Shown piece after piece: positions 49,094-57,376 of a stretch of 64,000 nt of DNA. The notes under the pieces are model-generated. The model did not search any database. It was not told where the DNA came from and saw only the letters and a list, made by a program, of their open reading frames with translations. Location of the stretch: NCBI GenBank assembly GCA_947425785.1, contig CANEAY010000010.1, forward strand, positions 28,286 to 92,285, in the 5' to 3' direction. Each line of letters opens with the position of its first letter. Position 1 is the first letter of the stretch. This stretch comes from an uncultured Pseudoflavonifractor sp. GTDB lineage: Bacteria; Bacillota; Clostridia; Oscillospirales; Oscillospiraceae. Position numbers and translations under genes: made by a program.

Positions 49094-50281
49094 ATGTCCT
49101 GGTCTCCTATCCTGGCATTTGCGGTGATCGCCCTGATCTTCGGCGTGGGAGATATCGTCGCCGCCAAGACCCGCGGGGTCATCAGCTCCGTTCTGATGGC
49201 CATTATTTTGTTCCTGGTGTTTGGCAGTACCCTGAAGCTCCTGCCCCCGGATCTGATGGACCAGTCCGGCCTGATGAGTCTCATCCCCACCTTCGGTATG
49301 GCTCTGATCCTGGTCAATGTGGGTTCCATGCTGGATCTCAACGACCTGAAGCGGGAGTGGAAGACGGTGGTGGTGTCCCTGGCCGGCGTGGTGGGTCTGG
49401 TGGCCATCTACTTCACCGTCGGCGCCGCCCTCTTTGGGCGGGAGTACGCTCTGGGGGCCATGGGCCCTGCCTCCGGCGGCATGGCCGCCACCATGATCCT
49501 CACCGCTGCGGCCAACGAGGCCGGACGCGCCGATCTGGCGGGCTTTGTGGCCTCTGTTATGGCCCTTCAGATCCTGGTGGGCCTGCCCATCGCCTCCTTC
49601 TGCCTGCGCAAGGAGGCTAACCGCTTCCTGGATGCGGGGGGCAATGAGATGGAGAAGATGATGGAGGAGGGCAGGAAGCTGAGCATCCGCATCCTGCCGC
49701 CTACGCCTGAATTGTTTGATACCCCGAACCTCCACTTGGCCCGGGTGGCCATTGTAGGCTTCATCGCCTATACGGTGACCGGCCTTACCGGCATCGCCAC
49801 CGGCATTACTTATCTGGCAGGCGGCATCCTCTTTGCCGCCCTGGGCGTCATTGAGCCCGGTGCGGTGCGCAGGGCCGGGGCGGAGGGCCTTCTGATGCTG
49901 GCCACCTACTGCAGCGTCGCTGCCAGCTTTGTGAGCATGACCCTGGCCCAGTTCGGCGGTATGCTCCCCGCCGTCATCGGCCTGCTCCTTCTGGGGGCGG
50001 TGGGCGTGAGCATCTTCTCTGTGGTGCTGGGCAAGGCGCTCAAGTGGAGCCCCTGGCTGTCCATCGCCGTGGGCATCGGCTGTATGCTGGGTTATCCGAA
50101 TAACTACGCCGCCGCCATGGAGGTCGCCTCCGGCGTGGCCAGAGGCAGGGGCCTTGACAAGGCCGGAGAGCAGAAGCTGGTAGACCATCTTCTGCCCAAG
50201 ATGATCGTCTCCTGCGTGGTGTCGGTGAGCGTTGCCTCTGTGGTGATAGCAGGGGCCGTGGCTCCCGTCCTCTTCGGTTGA
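49094..50281 (+). CDS. Multi-pass membrane protein, probable transporter
   Basis: 395 residues with about ten to eleven hydrophobic segments from MSWSPILAFAVIALIFGVGD onward and a two-halved pattern (GALGPASGG-like AMGPASGGMAATMIL in the middle, LGYPNNYAAAMEVASG near the end). These Gly/Pro-rich re-entrant-like stretches recall inverted-repeat carboxylate carriers such as GltS-type symporters, but I cannot name the family. It lies 11 bases before an M20D amidohydrolase and shares its promoter, so it most likely imports an N-acyl or conjugated amino acid that the enzyme hydrolyses. Confidence 0.8.
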   Translation: MSWSPILAFAVIALIFGVGDIVAAKTRGVISSVLMAIILFLVFGSTLKLLPPDLMDQSGLMSLIPTFGMALILVNVGSMLDLNDLKREWKTVVVSLAGVVGLVAIYFTVGAALFGREYALGAMGPASGGMAATMILTAAANEAGRADLAGFVASVMALQILVGLPIASFCLRKEANRFLDAGGNEMEKMMEEGRKLSIRILPPTPELFDTPNLHLARVAIVGFIAYTVTGLTGIATGITYLAGGILFAALGVIEPGAVRRAGAEGLLMLATYCSVAASFVSMTLAQFGGMLPAVIGLLLLGAVGVSIFSVVLGKALKWSPWLSIAVGIGCMLGYPNNYAAAMEVASGVARGRGLDKAGEQKLVDHLLPKMIVSCVVSVSVASVVIAGAVAPVLFG

Positions 50282-50292
50282 GGAGTGATAAA

Positions 50293-51477
50293 ATGAAGAC
50301 GTTCCTGGACGAAGCGAAAGAGCTGAAAGAGGAGCTTCTGGAAAATCGGCGTACGCTCCACGGCTATGCCGAGGTGGGCTTTGACCTGCCCAAGACCTAT
50401 GCCTTTGTGGAAAAGAAGCTACGGGAATACGGCTATGACCCCATCCCTGTGGGACAGCGGGGGCTGGTCTGCCTTGCGGGCAAGCCGGGCAAGACCATCC
50501 TCCTGCGGGCGGATATGGACGCGCTGCCCATGCCCGAAGAAAACGGCCTTCCCTTCGCCGCCACCAATGGCCATCACCATGCCTGCGGCCACGACACCCA
50601 CACGGCCATGCTGCTGGCCGCCGCAAAGCTCCTGAAGCGGCATGAGGCGGAGCTGCAGGGCACGGTGAAGTTTATGTTCCAGCCGGCGGAAGAGCTTCTC
50701 AGCGGCGCAAAGGACATGATCGCCAATGGCCTGCTGGAAGATCCCCATGTGGATGTGGCTATGGCCATCCATTCCATGCCCGGTCAGGACTATTGCCGGA
50801 CAGGGAACATCTGCCTTATGCACAACGGGGTGACCAACTCCGGCGACGGCATCCGCATCACCATTGAGGGCAGAGATGCCCATGGTTCTACGCCCTACCT
50901 GGGTGTGGATGCCGTCAGCATTGCCGCCCACACCATCCTGGCCCTGCAGGAGCTGATCGCCCGGGAGATCCCTCTGGAGGAGGCCTCCACCGTCCTGGTG
51001 GGACGGATTGAGGGCGGCACCACCTGTAACTCTGTGGCCGGGTACGCTGTGCTGGAGGTGTCCCTGCGTACGCCCGGGCCTGCCCAGCGGGAGTTTCTGA
51101 TGAAGCGCATCGAGGAGGTCGCCGCGGCAGAGGCCGCCCTGTTCCGCGGCAAGGCCACGGTGGAGCGGATGTACGGCGGGATCCCCGCGCTGGTCAACGA
51201 TGAGACCCTTCTGAACGAATGTATCTCTTACATGGGGGAGATCCTTTCGGAAGAAGCTCTGGTGGAGGTTCCCAAGATGGGCGGCGGCGAGGACTTTACC
51301 ATGGTGGCCGAGCAGGTACCGGCTGTTTTCTTTATGCTGGGAGCCGGTTCCCCGGAAGAGGGATATGAGGTCTCCGTACACAACCCAAAGACCCGGTTCA
51401 ACGAGGAGGCACTTCCCATCGGCGCGGCAGTTTACGCCCAGTGCGCCATGCGCTGGCTGGAGGAGCACACAAAATGA
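50293..51477 (+). CDS. M20D family amidohydrolase
   Basis: 394 residues from the ATG at 50293 (AGGAG upstream; earlier in-frame ATG-like codon has none). Aminoacylase/indole-acetyl-amino-acid hydrolase motifs: RRTLHGYAEVGFD, LLRADMDALPMPEE, HACGHDTHTAMLL, FQPAEE, HGSTPYLGVD and GGEDFTMV. These enzymes split N-acyl amino acids or related amides with two metal ions. It is paired with the upstream transporter and closed by a terminator; the LysR gene lies next. Confidence 0.93.
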   Translation: MKTFLDEAKELKEELLENRRTLHGYAEVGFDLPKTYAFVEKKLREYGYDPIPVGQRGLVCLAGKPGKTILLRADMDALPMPEENGLPFAATNGHHHACGHDTHTAMLLAAAKLLKRHEAELQGTVKFMFQPAEELLSGAKDMIANGLLEDPHVDVAMAIHSMPGQDYCRTGNICLMHNGVTNSGDGIRITIEGRDAHGSTPYLGVDAVSIAAHTILALQELIAREIPLEEASTVLVGRIEGGTTCNSVAGYAVLEVSLRTPGPAQREFLMKRIEEVAAAEAALFRGKATVERMYGGIPALVNDETLLNECISYMGEILSEEALVEVPKMGGGEDFTMVAEQVPAVFFMLGAGSPEEGYEVSVHNPKTRFNEEALPIGAAVYAQCAMRWLEEHTK

Positions 51478-51480
51478 ATC

Positions 51481-51513
51481 AAAGGCCCGGCGATCCCCTC
51501 GCCGGGCCTTTTC
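51481..51513 (+). terminator. Terminator after the M20D gene
   Basis: Stem AAAGGCCCGGCGA / TCGCCGGGCCTTT around TCCCC, followed by T residues. Confidence 0.9.
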
Positions 51514-51574
51514 AATCAGGAAACGCTATGGTATACTCAAAACAGAAATGTCCGGCAGGGAAGGAGGGGGAGGT

Positions 51575-52501
51575 ATGACCATCGAACGGCTGCGGTGCTT
51601 CGCGGCGGTGGCGGAGCAGCTGAACTTTACCCGGGCGGCGGAGAAGCTCCACATGGCCCAGACCGCCATGAGCCGCCAGATCGCCGCCCTGGAGGAGGAG
51701 CTGAACTGCCGCCTGTTTGAGCGCAGCAACCGCATGGTGCGCCTGACGCCTGCGGGGGAGCGGTTCTGGCAGGGCATCGGCCCCATGCTGGCGATGTACG
51801 ATGAGACCCTGAATGAGACCCGTGCCCTGGGCCACCGGCTGGCGGGAGAGCTGCGGGTGGGCATCGGCCAGTACGAGGGGGGCTTTGTCTCCGAGCTGGT
51901 GCGGGAGTTCCACCAGAGCTACCCGCTGGTGGAGGTGATGGTGACCCAGCACAGCTACAAGGAGCTGCTTGACAGGCTCACCGCCGGGGCGCTGGATGTG
52001 GCCTTTGCCCTCCCGGTCAGCGCAGAGTACCTCTCCGATCAGAAGGTGGAGCTGCAATATCTCTTTTCTTCAAGAGTCTGTATCGCTGTGTGGAAGGATC
52101 ATCCCCTGGCGGGGGCAGACAATTTCCCCAGGGAGTGCCTTGAACAGGAGCGGCTTTTGACCATCAGTGAGGATGAAGGGGCCTGTTCTATTGAAAATCT
52201 GAATAGAAAGCTGAGCAGTATCCAGGTGCGGTTTAAGGACGTCCGACAGATGAACAGCCTGGATGCGGCGCTGCTTATGGTGCGGGCGGGATTTGGAGTA
52301 GCCATCGTTCCGGAGTTCCTGCGGGGAGAGGTGCCGGAAGGGGTGGTCACAGTATCTACCGACGGCTGGAATGTGGACATGGAGCAGTTTGTGGCCTTCT
52401 GCCATAAGGGGCCGAAAAGCTCCCAGGTGGAGGCTTTTTGGAACGGCATCGCCTGCTCCCACACTCTCTGGGAGCAGATGGAACAGCTCAAGGAGCGGTA
52501 A
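51575..52501 (+). CDS. LysR family transcriptional regulator
   Basis: 308 residues from the ATG at 51575 (AAGGAGGGGGAGG upstream); the frame is open upstream through the terminator but is not coding. The N-terminal winged helix is LRCFAAVAEQLNFTRAAEKL / MSRQIAALEEELNCRLFER; residues ~90-300 are the periplasmic-binding-like effector domain. Its promoter (TTTTCA, 17 bases, TATACT, at 51510-51538) follows the M20D terminator. It is likely to control the transporter-M20D operon through the dyad at 48945-48982; the inducer is unknown. Confidence 0.92.
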   Translation: MTIERLRCFAAVAEQLNFTRAAEKLHMAQTAMSRQIAALEEELNCRLFERSNRMVRLTPAGERFWQGIGPMLAMYDETLNETRALGHRLAGELRVGIGQYEGGFVSELVREFHQSYPLVEVMVTQHSYKELLDRLTAGALDVAFALPVSAEYLSDQKVELQYLFSSRVCIAVWKDHPLAGADNFPRECLEQERLLTISEDEGACSIENLNRKLSSIQVRFKDVRQMNSLDAALLMVRAGFGVAIVPEFLRGEVPEGVVTVSTDGWNVDMEQFVAFCHKGPKSSQVEAFWNGIACSHTLWEQMEQLKER

Positions 52502-52506
52502 AAGAC

Positions 52507-52545
52507 GGAAAAGACCTGATACCAAACGGTATCAGGTCTTTTTGC
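52507..52545. terminator. Bidirectional terminator between lysR and gluQ
   Basis: Stem AAAAGACCTGATACC / GGTATCAGGTCTTTT with an AAAC loop; works for both convergent genes. Confidence 0.9.
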
Positions 52546-52547
52546 AT

Positions 52548-53471
52548 TTATTGCAGGAGCTGGGCATCCACCGGGATGTCCTCTTTGGGGACTTTGGCCC
52601 AATCAAAAGCCGCCGCCAGCTGGGGGGCGGAGACGGGAGCGGGGGTGGCCTGTTGGCCCGCCAGCTGGGCCAGCAGGCCTAGCAGTTCCTCCGGGGCGTA
52701 TCTCCGGCGCAGGGCGCCCATGTCCAGGTCGGCGTCCCGCTTGGCCAGCCGGCGGCCGTCGGGGGCCAGGAGGAGGGGGACGTGGCAGAACTCCGGGGCG
52801 GGGAGGCCCAGGGCCTCGTAAAGCCAGAGCTGGCGGGGGGTGGAGGAGAGAAGGTCACGGCCCCGGACTACCTGGGTCACTCCCATGGCGGCGTCGTCCA
52901 CCACCACGGCCAGCTGGTAGGCCCAGGCCCCGTCGGCGCGCTTGATGGGGAAGTCGCCGCAGCCGGTGGCCAAATCCTGGGAATAGGGGCCCTGAAGGCC
53001 GTCGGTGAAGGAAATGGTTTTATGGGGCACCCGCAGGCGGTAGCTGGGGGTCTTCTCCAGGCTGTGGGCGGCTACCTCCTCGGCTGTCAGCGCCGCGCAG
53101 GGGCAGGAGGGGGAGACCTCATGGACGTGGGGGGCCTCGTTGAGCCGCTGGATACGGGAGCAGAAGCAGGGGTAGGTGAGGCCACGGGCCGCCAGCTTCT
53201 CGAAGGCGGCGGCGTAGAGGTGGCTGCGGTTACTTTGCCAGTAGGAGGCGGTTCCGCCCCCCTCGTCCCAGGTGAGGCCCAGCCACTCCAGGTCGTCCAT
53301 GAGCTGCCAAGCGTGGGAGGGGAGACAGCGGACGGGATCCAAGTCCTCAATGCGCAGGACTAATGTTCCCCCCTGGCTGCGGACGGACAGCCAGGCCAGG
53401 AGGAAGGAGAACAGGTTCCCCAGGTGCATCCGCCCGCTGGGGGAGGGGGCAAAGCGGCCCTTGACAGGCAT
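52548..53471 (-). CDS. gluQ: Glutamyl-Q tRNA(Asp) synthetase
   Basis: 307 residues: the catalytic half of GluRS without the anticodon-binding domain. RFAPSPSGRMHLGNLFSFLL is the HIGH motif; the KMSKS loop is replaced by RRLAKRDAD, as usual in this family; CFC and CPC pairs (about 100-125) form the zinc site. The enzyme attaches glutamate to queuosine in tRNA-Asp. It is the last gene of a lysA-DUF4261-gluQ cluster. The genome therefore should also make or salvage queuosine, which is a prediction. Confidence 0.92.
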   Translation of the reverse strand: MPVKGRFAPSPSGRMHLGNLFSFLLAWLSVRSQGGTLVLRIEDLDPVRCLPSHAWQLMDDLEWLGLTWDEGGGTASYWQSNRSHLYAAAFEKLAARGLTYPCFCSRIQRLNEAPHVHEVSPSCPCAALTAEEVAAHSLEKTPSYRLRVPHKTISFTDGLQGPYSQDLATGCGDFPIKRADGAWAYQLAVVVDDAAMGVTQVVRGRDLLSSTPRQLWLYEALGLPAPEFCHVPLLLAPDGRRLAKRDADLDMGALRRRYAPEELLGLLAQLAGQQATPAPVSAPQLAAAFDWAKVPKEDIPVDAQLLQ

Positions 53472-53502
53472 GGGGACACCTCCCTATGTATAATATTGGG
53501 CT

Positions 53503-54345
53503 TTAGGCGCCGATGAAGAAGATGGTCTCGCCCTCCTGCTTGGCCACCACCTCGGTCTTTTCGTCCAGGGGGATGAGGGCCATATTGCAGTAGAGCTGTT
53601 TGCCGGTGATCTGAAGGCAGGACATGGAGTAGAGAAGGTCAAGGAGTTGGCCTACTTCCCTTTGGGGGTTGAAGAAGCCCAGCTCGGGCAGGCCGAAGTC
53701 CTTGAGGCCGGAGGTCTGCATGACGTCTTTGTCATTCTCCCTGGTGCCGTAGACCCATACCCAGAGGGGGACGGGGAAGAAGCCGTCGGCGTTGTCCCAG
53801 GTCTTGTCCTCCATCAGCTCCCGCTGCTGGAGGTAGTGGCGCCTGCTCACCAGCAGGCCGCCCCGGTTGATGGGGTGGACGCCCACCGCTCCCTCCAGGC
53901 CCAGCAGGGCGGAGCAGAGCAGGGAGAAGCACCAGCAGGCTTTGCGTTTTTCCGCCAGGGTCTTGCCGCCTCCCTTTTGGGCCAGCATCCAGAAGGACTG
54001 GCTGCCGGCGAAGGCCGTCTTTTCCTCGTCGGAGAGGAGGAAGCTGTATTTGGCCGCCGTGGCCACGTCCAGGGTGTCGGGAGGGACGGGCATGGGCAGG
54101 TAGGAGACCCAGAACTCCAGGCCGTCCACGGTGACGGTGAGGGAGGAGACGTGGGGATGGCTCTGATCGAGGTTTCCGACGGAGCCTTCACCGAAGGCGG
54201 CACGGAGAAGGCCGATGGCGGGGTCAATGCTCTCCAGCACCCGGCCCATGAGCAGGAGGGCCATGGTGTCCGCCTGGGGCGGCTGGGGCCACTGGGGAGG
54301 GTTGGACTCCTCCGGCTTTTTCCTGAAGCGGTCAAACAGTCCCAT
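53503..54345 (-). CDS. DUF4261 domain-containing protein
   Basis: 280 residues, soluble. The C-terminal two thirds fit DUF4261 as I know it: AVGVHPINRGGLLVSRRHYL, PLWVWVYGTREND, VMQTSGLKDFGLPELGFFNP. The N-terminus (MGLFDRFRKKPEESNPP) is a charged leader seen in many cytoplasmic clostridial proteins. Such proteins have been linked to polymorphic toxin immunity families but no role is proven. It lies 14 bases after lysA and 31 before gluQ, so it is cotranscribed with both. Confidence 0.82.
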   Translation of the reverse strand: MGLFDRFRKKPEESNPPQWPQPPQADTMALLLMGRVLESIDPAIGLLRAAFGEGSVGNLDQSHPHVSSLTVTVDGLEFWVSYLPMPVPPDTLDVATAAKYSFLLSDEEKTAFAGSQSFWMLAQKGGGKTLAEKRKACWCFSLLCSALLGLEGAVGVHPINRGGLLVSRRHYLQQRELMEDKTWDNADGFFPVPLWVWVYGTRENDKDVMQTSGLKDFGLPELGFFNPQREVGQLLDLLYSMSCLQITGKQLYCNMALIPLDEKTEVVAKQEGETIFFIGA

Positions 54346-54359
54346 AATAAAGCCTCCTT

Positions 54360-55619
54360 TTAGTCAAAGAGCATGGTGGCAAAGTAGTCCTCCGGGGTCT
54401 CGGGGCGGCGGATGAGCTTGACGGTGCCGTCGGCCTGGAGGAGAAGTTCGGCGGAGCGGAGCTTGCCGTTATAGTTGTAGCCCATGGAGAAGCCGTGGGC
54501 CCCGGTGTCATGGATGACCAGGATGTCGCCAATTTCAATTTCGGGCAGGGGACGGTCAACGGCGAATTTGTCGTTGTTTTCACACAGGGAACCCACCACG
54601 TCGTAGACGTGGTCGCAGGGCTTGTCCTCCTTGCCGGAGACGGTGATGTGGTGGTAGGCGCCGTAGATGGCGGGGCGCATGAGATTGGCGGCGCAGGCGT
54701 CCACCCCCACGTACTCCTTGTAGATGTGCTTGAAGTGGACGGCCTTGGTCACCAGGCAGCCGTTGGGGCCCAGCATATAGCGGCCCAGCTCGGTGAAGAT
54801 GGACACGTCCCCCATGCCGGCGGGCACCAGGATCTTCTCGAACTGCTCCCGGACGCCCGCACCGATGGCGGCGATGTCGTTCTCGCTCTGGTCGGGGCGG
54901 TAGGGGATGCCCACGCCGCCGGAGAGGTTGATGAAGCACACGTCACAGCCGGTCTCCTTCTCCAGGTCTACGGCCAGCTGGAAGAGGATGCCCGCCAGGG
55001 CGGGGTAGTAGTCGTTGGAGATGGTGTTGGAGGCCAGGAAGGCGTGGATGCCGAAGCGCTTAGCGCCCAAGGCTTTCAGCTTCCTGAAGCCCTCGAAGAG
55101 CTGATCGCGGGTGAAGCCGTATTTGCTGTCTCCCGGGGTGTCCATGACCTGGAAGCCCTCCTTGCTCTGACCCAGCTGGAACACCCCGCCGGGATTGAAG
55201 CGGCAGGAGATGGTCTCGGGGATATACCCCAGAGTATCCTTCAAAAAGTCGATGTGAGTGAAGTCGTCCAGGTTGATAGTGGCCCCCAGCTTGGCGGCCA
55301 GGGCGAACTCCTCCGCCGGGGTCTCGTTGGAGGAGAACATGATGTCGCTGCCGTGGAAGCCGCACTTGTCGGAGAGCATCAGCTCGGTGAGGGAGGAGCA
55401 GTCGGTGCCGCAACCCTCCTCCTGGAGTATTTTCAGGATGCCGGGGGTGGGGGTGGCCTTCACGGCGAAGTACTCCTTAAAGCCGGGGTTCCAGGAAAAG
55501 GCGGCCTTGAGCCGCCGGGCAGTCTCCCGGATGCCCTTCTCGTCGTAGAGGTGGAAGGGGGTGGGGTACTGCTCGGTGATGGCCTGGAGCTGGGCGTGGG
55601 TCACAAAGGGCTTTTTCAT
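54360..55619 (-). CDS. lysA: Diaminopimelate decarboxylase family protein
   Basis: 419 residues from the ATG at 55619; upstream codons of the open frame overlap the MATE gene's end. Fold type III PLP enzyme: YFAVKATPTPGIL carries the PLP lysine, INLSGGVGIPY and ELGRYMLGPNG bind phosphate and PLP, and VGSLCENND supplies the catalytic Cys. It should make L-lysine from meso-diaminopimelate. Own promoter at 55653-55682. Close relatives can act on other basic amino acids, but lysine synthesis is the likeliest role. Confidence 0.9.
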   Translation of the reverse strand: MKKPFVTHAQLQAITEQYPTPFHLYDEKGIRETARRLKAAFSWNPGFKEYFAVKATPTPGILKILQEEGCGTDCSSLTELMLSDKCGFHGSDIMFSSNETPAEEFALAAKLGATINLDDFTHIDFLKDTLGYIPETISCRFNPGGVFQLGQSKEGFQVMDTPGDSKYGFTRDQLFEGFRKLKALGAKRFGIHAFLASNTISNDYYPALAGILFQLAVDLEKETGCDVCFINLSGGVGIPYRPDQSENDIAAIGAGVREQFEKILVPAGMGDVSIFTELGRYMLGPNGCLVTKAVHFKHIYKEYVGVDACAANLMRPAIYGAYHHITVSGKEDKPCDHVYDVVGSLCENNDKFAVDRPLPEIEIGDILVIHDTGAHGFSMGYNYNGKLRSAELLLQADGTVKLIRRPETPEDYFATMLFD

Positions 55620-55652
55620 GGGAGAAGCCTCGTTTCTCTTTAGAATATGGTT

Positions 55653-55682
55653 ATTATACCCCGGCGGCGGCTTTGCTGTCAA
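55653..55682 (-). promoter_or_regulatory. Sigma-A promoter of lysA
   Basis: Minus strand TTGACA (55677-55682), 18-base spacer, TATAAT (55653-55658); it lies in the 3' end of the MATE gene. Confidence 0.78.
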
Positions 55683-57039
55683 TCGAGGGGCAATGTTGGG
55701 CGATGGTGCGGGGGGTATTGCGCAGGAAGAGGAAGGCGGACATACAGGCGGCGACCACGTCGCACAGGGGCTCGGCACAGAAGGCAGAGGCGGCGGGCAG
55801 GAACAGGGGAAGACCCACCACGGCGGAGACAAAGATGGTTTTGCGGAACAGGGAGCAGAAGAGGGCCAGCCGGGTCTGGCCCAGGGCGGTGGAGCCGTCC
55901 ACGGCCACCCATTGGACGGGCAGGCAGAGAAGGGCGGCGGTATAGACCTTGATGAGGGTGACGCTCCGGCCCATCAGGTATTCGCTCTTGGTAAAAAGCC
56001 GCACAAAGAGGGGGGCACCCAGGTGGGTGACCAGAAGCATGAGGGCGGCGAAGGCCAGGCACAGGGCAAAAATGCTTTGGAGGGACTTTTTTACCCGCCC
56101 GGCATCCCCCGCCCCCAGGTTGTAGCTGACTACCCCCTGGCAGCCCAGGGTGATACCGCTCAGGGGCATGGCGATGAGGAGCATATAGCTCTGGACGATG
56201 GAGCAGCAGGTGAGGAGGGCGTCCCCTTCTCCAGGGCCGCCCCGGCGCTGGAGGACAGTGTTGAGGACGATGAGGATGACGCTGTCCAGGGAATAGGTGA
56301 GGAAGGGGGCCATGCCGAAGGCGATGACCTTGCGGCAGATGGCGGGGTCAAACCGGCCCCATCGCAGGGGCACCGGCATGGAGGGACGGGTGAGGGCGAT
56401 GAGGGCGAAGGCGCAGGAGGCGGCCTGGGAGAGAAGGGTGGCCCAGGCGGCTCCAGCCACGCCCATATCCAGGGCGAAGATGAAGAGGGGATCCAGGCAG
56501 ATGTTGAGGAGCGCCCCCAGCACCACCGTGGCCATGCCCAGGCCGGAGCGCCCCTGGCAGATGAGGAAGTTATTGAGACCGGTGGCCATGAGGGCGAAGG
56601 CGGTGCCCAGAATGTAGATGGTCATATAGGTCAGGGCATAGGGGAAGGTGTCCGGGCTGGCCCCGAACCACCAGAGGAGCTTTTCCCGGAGGAGAAAGAA
56701 GAGCAGGGCCAGCCCTGCCGCCATGGCCAGGAGCATCCGCAGGCAGTTGGAGAGGATGGCGGAGGCCCCCTCTGTGTCCCCGGCTCCGCGCTTCATGGAA
56801 AAGAGGGGGCCGCCCCCCAGGCAGGCCAGGTAGGCGAAGGAGGAGAGAAGGGTGATGATAGGCCCGCAGACCCCCACTCCCGCCAGGGCCAGGTCGCCCA
56901 CGCCGGCGATGTGGCCGATGAACATCCGGTCTACGATACTATATAAAACGTTGATGAATTGGGCCAGCATGGTGGGCAGGGCCAGCCGAAGGACGAGGCC
57001 GCCCACGGGATCCCGGCCCAGGTCGTTTTTCTTGCGCAA
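55654..57039 (-). CDS. MATE family efflux transporter
   Basis: 461 residues starting at TTG 57039 with AAAGGCGG 8 bases upstream; the longer open frame runs across the promoter and has no better start. Twelve membrane segments in two six-helix halves are visible, with MATE marks such as LALPTMLAQFINVLYSIVDR, GVGVCGPIITL, AWATLLSQ and the second-half ISGITLGCQ-like SGITLGCQGVVSYNLGAGD. It exports drugs or metabolites using an ion gradient. Own promoter at 57080-57108; divergent from the uracil permease unit. Confidence 0.9.
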   Translation of the reverse strand: MRKKNDLGRDPVGGLVLRLALPTMLAQFINVLYSIVDRMFIGHIAGVGDLALAGVGVCGPIITLLSSFAYLACLGGGPLFSMKRGAGDTEGASAILSNCLRMLLAMAAGLALLFFLLREKLLWWFGASPDTFPYALTYMTIYILGTAFALMATGLNNFLICQGRSGLGMATVVLGALLNICLDPLFIFALDMGVAGAAWATLLSQAASCAFALIALTRPSMPVPLRWGRFDPAICRKVIAFGMAPFLTYSLDSVILIVLNTVLQRRGGPGEGDALLTCCSIVQSYMLLIAMPLSGITLGCQGVVSYNLGAGDAGRVKKSLQSIFALCLAFAALMLLVTHLGAPLFVRLFTKSEYLMGRSVTLIKVYTAALLCLPVQWVAVDGSTALGQTRLALFCSLFRKTIFVSAVVGLPLFLPAASAFCAEPLCDVVAACMSAFLFLRNTPRTIAQHCPSIDSKAAAGV

Positions 57040-57079
57040 GACAGTCGCCGCCTTTGGGAAAGATTTAGAAGCCTTGCCG

Positions 57080-57108
57080 ATTATACCCGCTTTTGGACGG
57101 AGAGTAAA
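57080..57108 (-). promoter_or_regulatory. Sigma-A promoter of the MATE gene
   Basis: Minus strand TTTACT (57103-57108), 17-base spacer, TATAAT (57080-57085). Confidence 0.75.
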
Positions 57109-57148
57109 GAGGGACGCAGAAAAAGTCGAGAAAGGGCAAAATTCCCTC

Positions 57149-57177
57149 TTGACAGCGCGGGGAGACTTTGGTAGAAT
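57149..57177 (+). promoter_or_regulatory. Sigma-A promoter of the uracil permease unit
   Basis: TTGACA (57149-57154), 17-base spacer, TAGAAT (57172-57177). Predicted start near 57184 leaves a leader of about 190 bases ahead of the permease, which holds the leader peptide and attenuator. Confidence 0.85.
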
Positions 57178-57207
57178 ACTGCCCAATGAGGAAAGGAGGG
57201 GATGGCC

Positions 57208-57303
57208 ATGACAGAGCTGACGCGGCTTCGTTTTCGCTTTGGATATGGGCCTTTTCTTTCCTTTTTCAATGGGCAATTTGTTGGGAGACAATCACTTTTG
57301 TGA
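57208..57303 (+). CDS. Leader peptide overlapping an attenuator terminator
   Basis: 31 residues, too short for usual gene finders. AAGGAGGGG lies 7 bases ahead of the ATG at 57208. The frame reads MTELTRLRFRFGYGPFLSFF and then NGQFVGRQSLL; its UGA stop is in the descending arm of the terminator at 57285-57318. A pyrimidine-rich stretch (TTTTCTTTCCTTTTTC, 57253-57268) lies inside the frame before the hairpin. A ribosome that follows closely would cover the terminator and let transcription continue. This is the logic of the E. coli pyrBI leader, where UTP shortage slows polymerase in U-rich sequence. The peptide itself probably has no function. Confidence 0.65.
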   Translation: MTELTRLRFRFGYGPFLSFFNGQFVGRQSLL

Positions 57304-57318
57304 TTGTCTCTTTTTTTG
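57285..57318 (+). terminator. Attenuator terminator upstream of uracil permease
   Basis: GAGACAATCAC, TTTT loop, GTGATTGTCTC, then an uninterrupted T-run. It lies between the promoter and the permease start, so full expression requires readthrough. The leader peptide's stop codon is within the stem. Confidence 0.85.
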
Positions 57319-57376
57319 CCCATGAAAGCTATGGGAAGCCATGTAAGGGTCGAAAGAAAAGAGAGGAGAGTTTTTT

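Noticed and set aside
57178..57376. Purine riboswitch or PyrR-binding leader upstream of the permease
   Set aside because: No purine-aptamer core or PyrR consensus was seen; the space is filled by the leader ORF and terminator.
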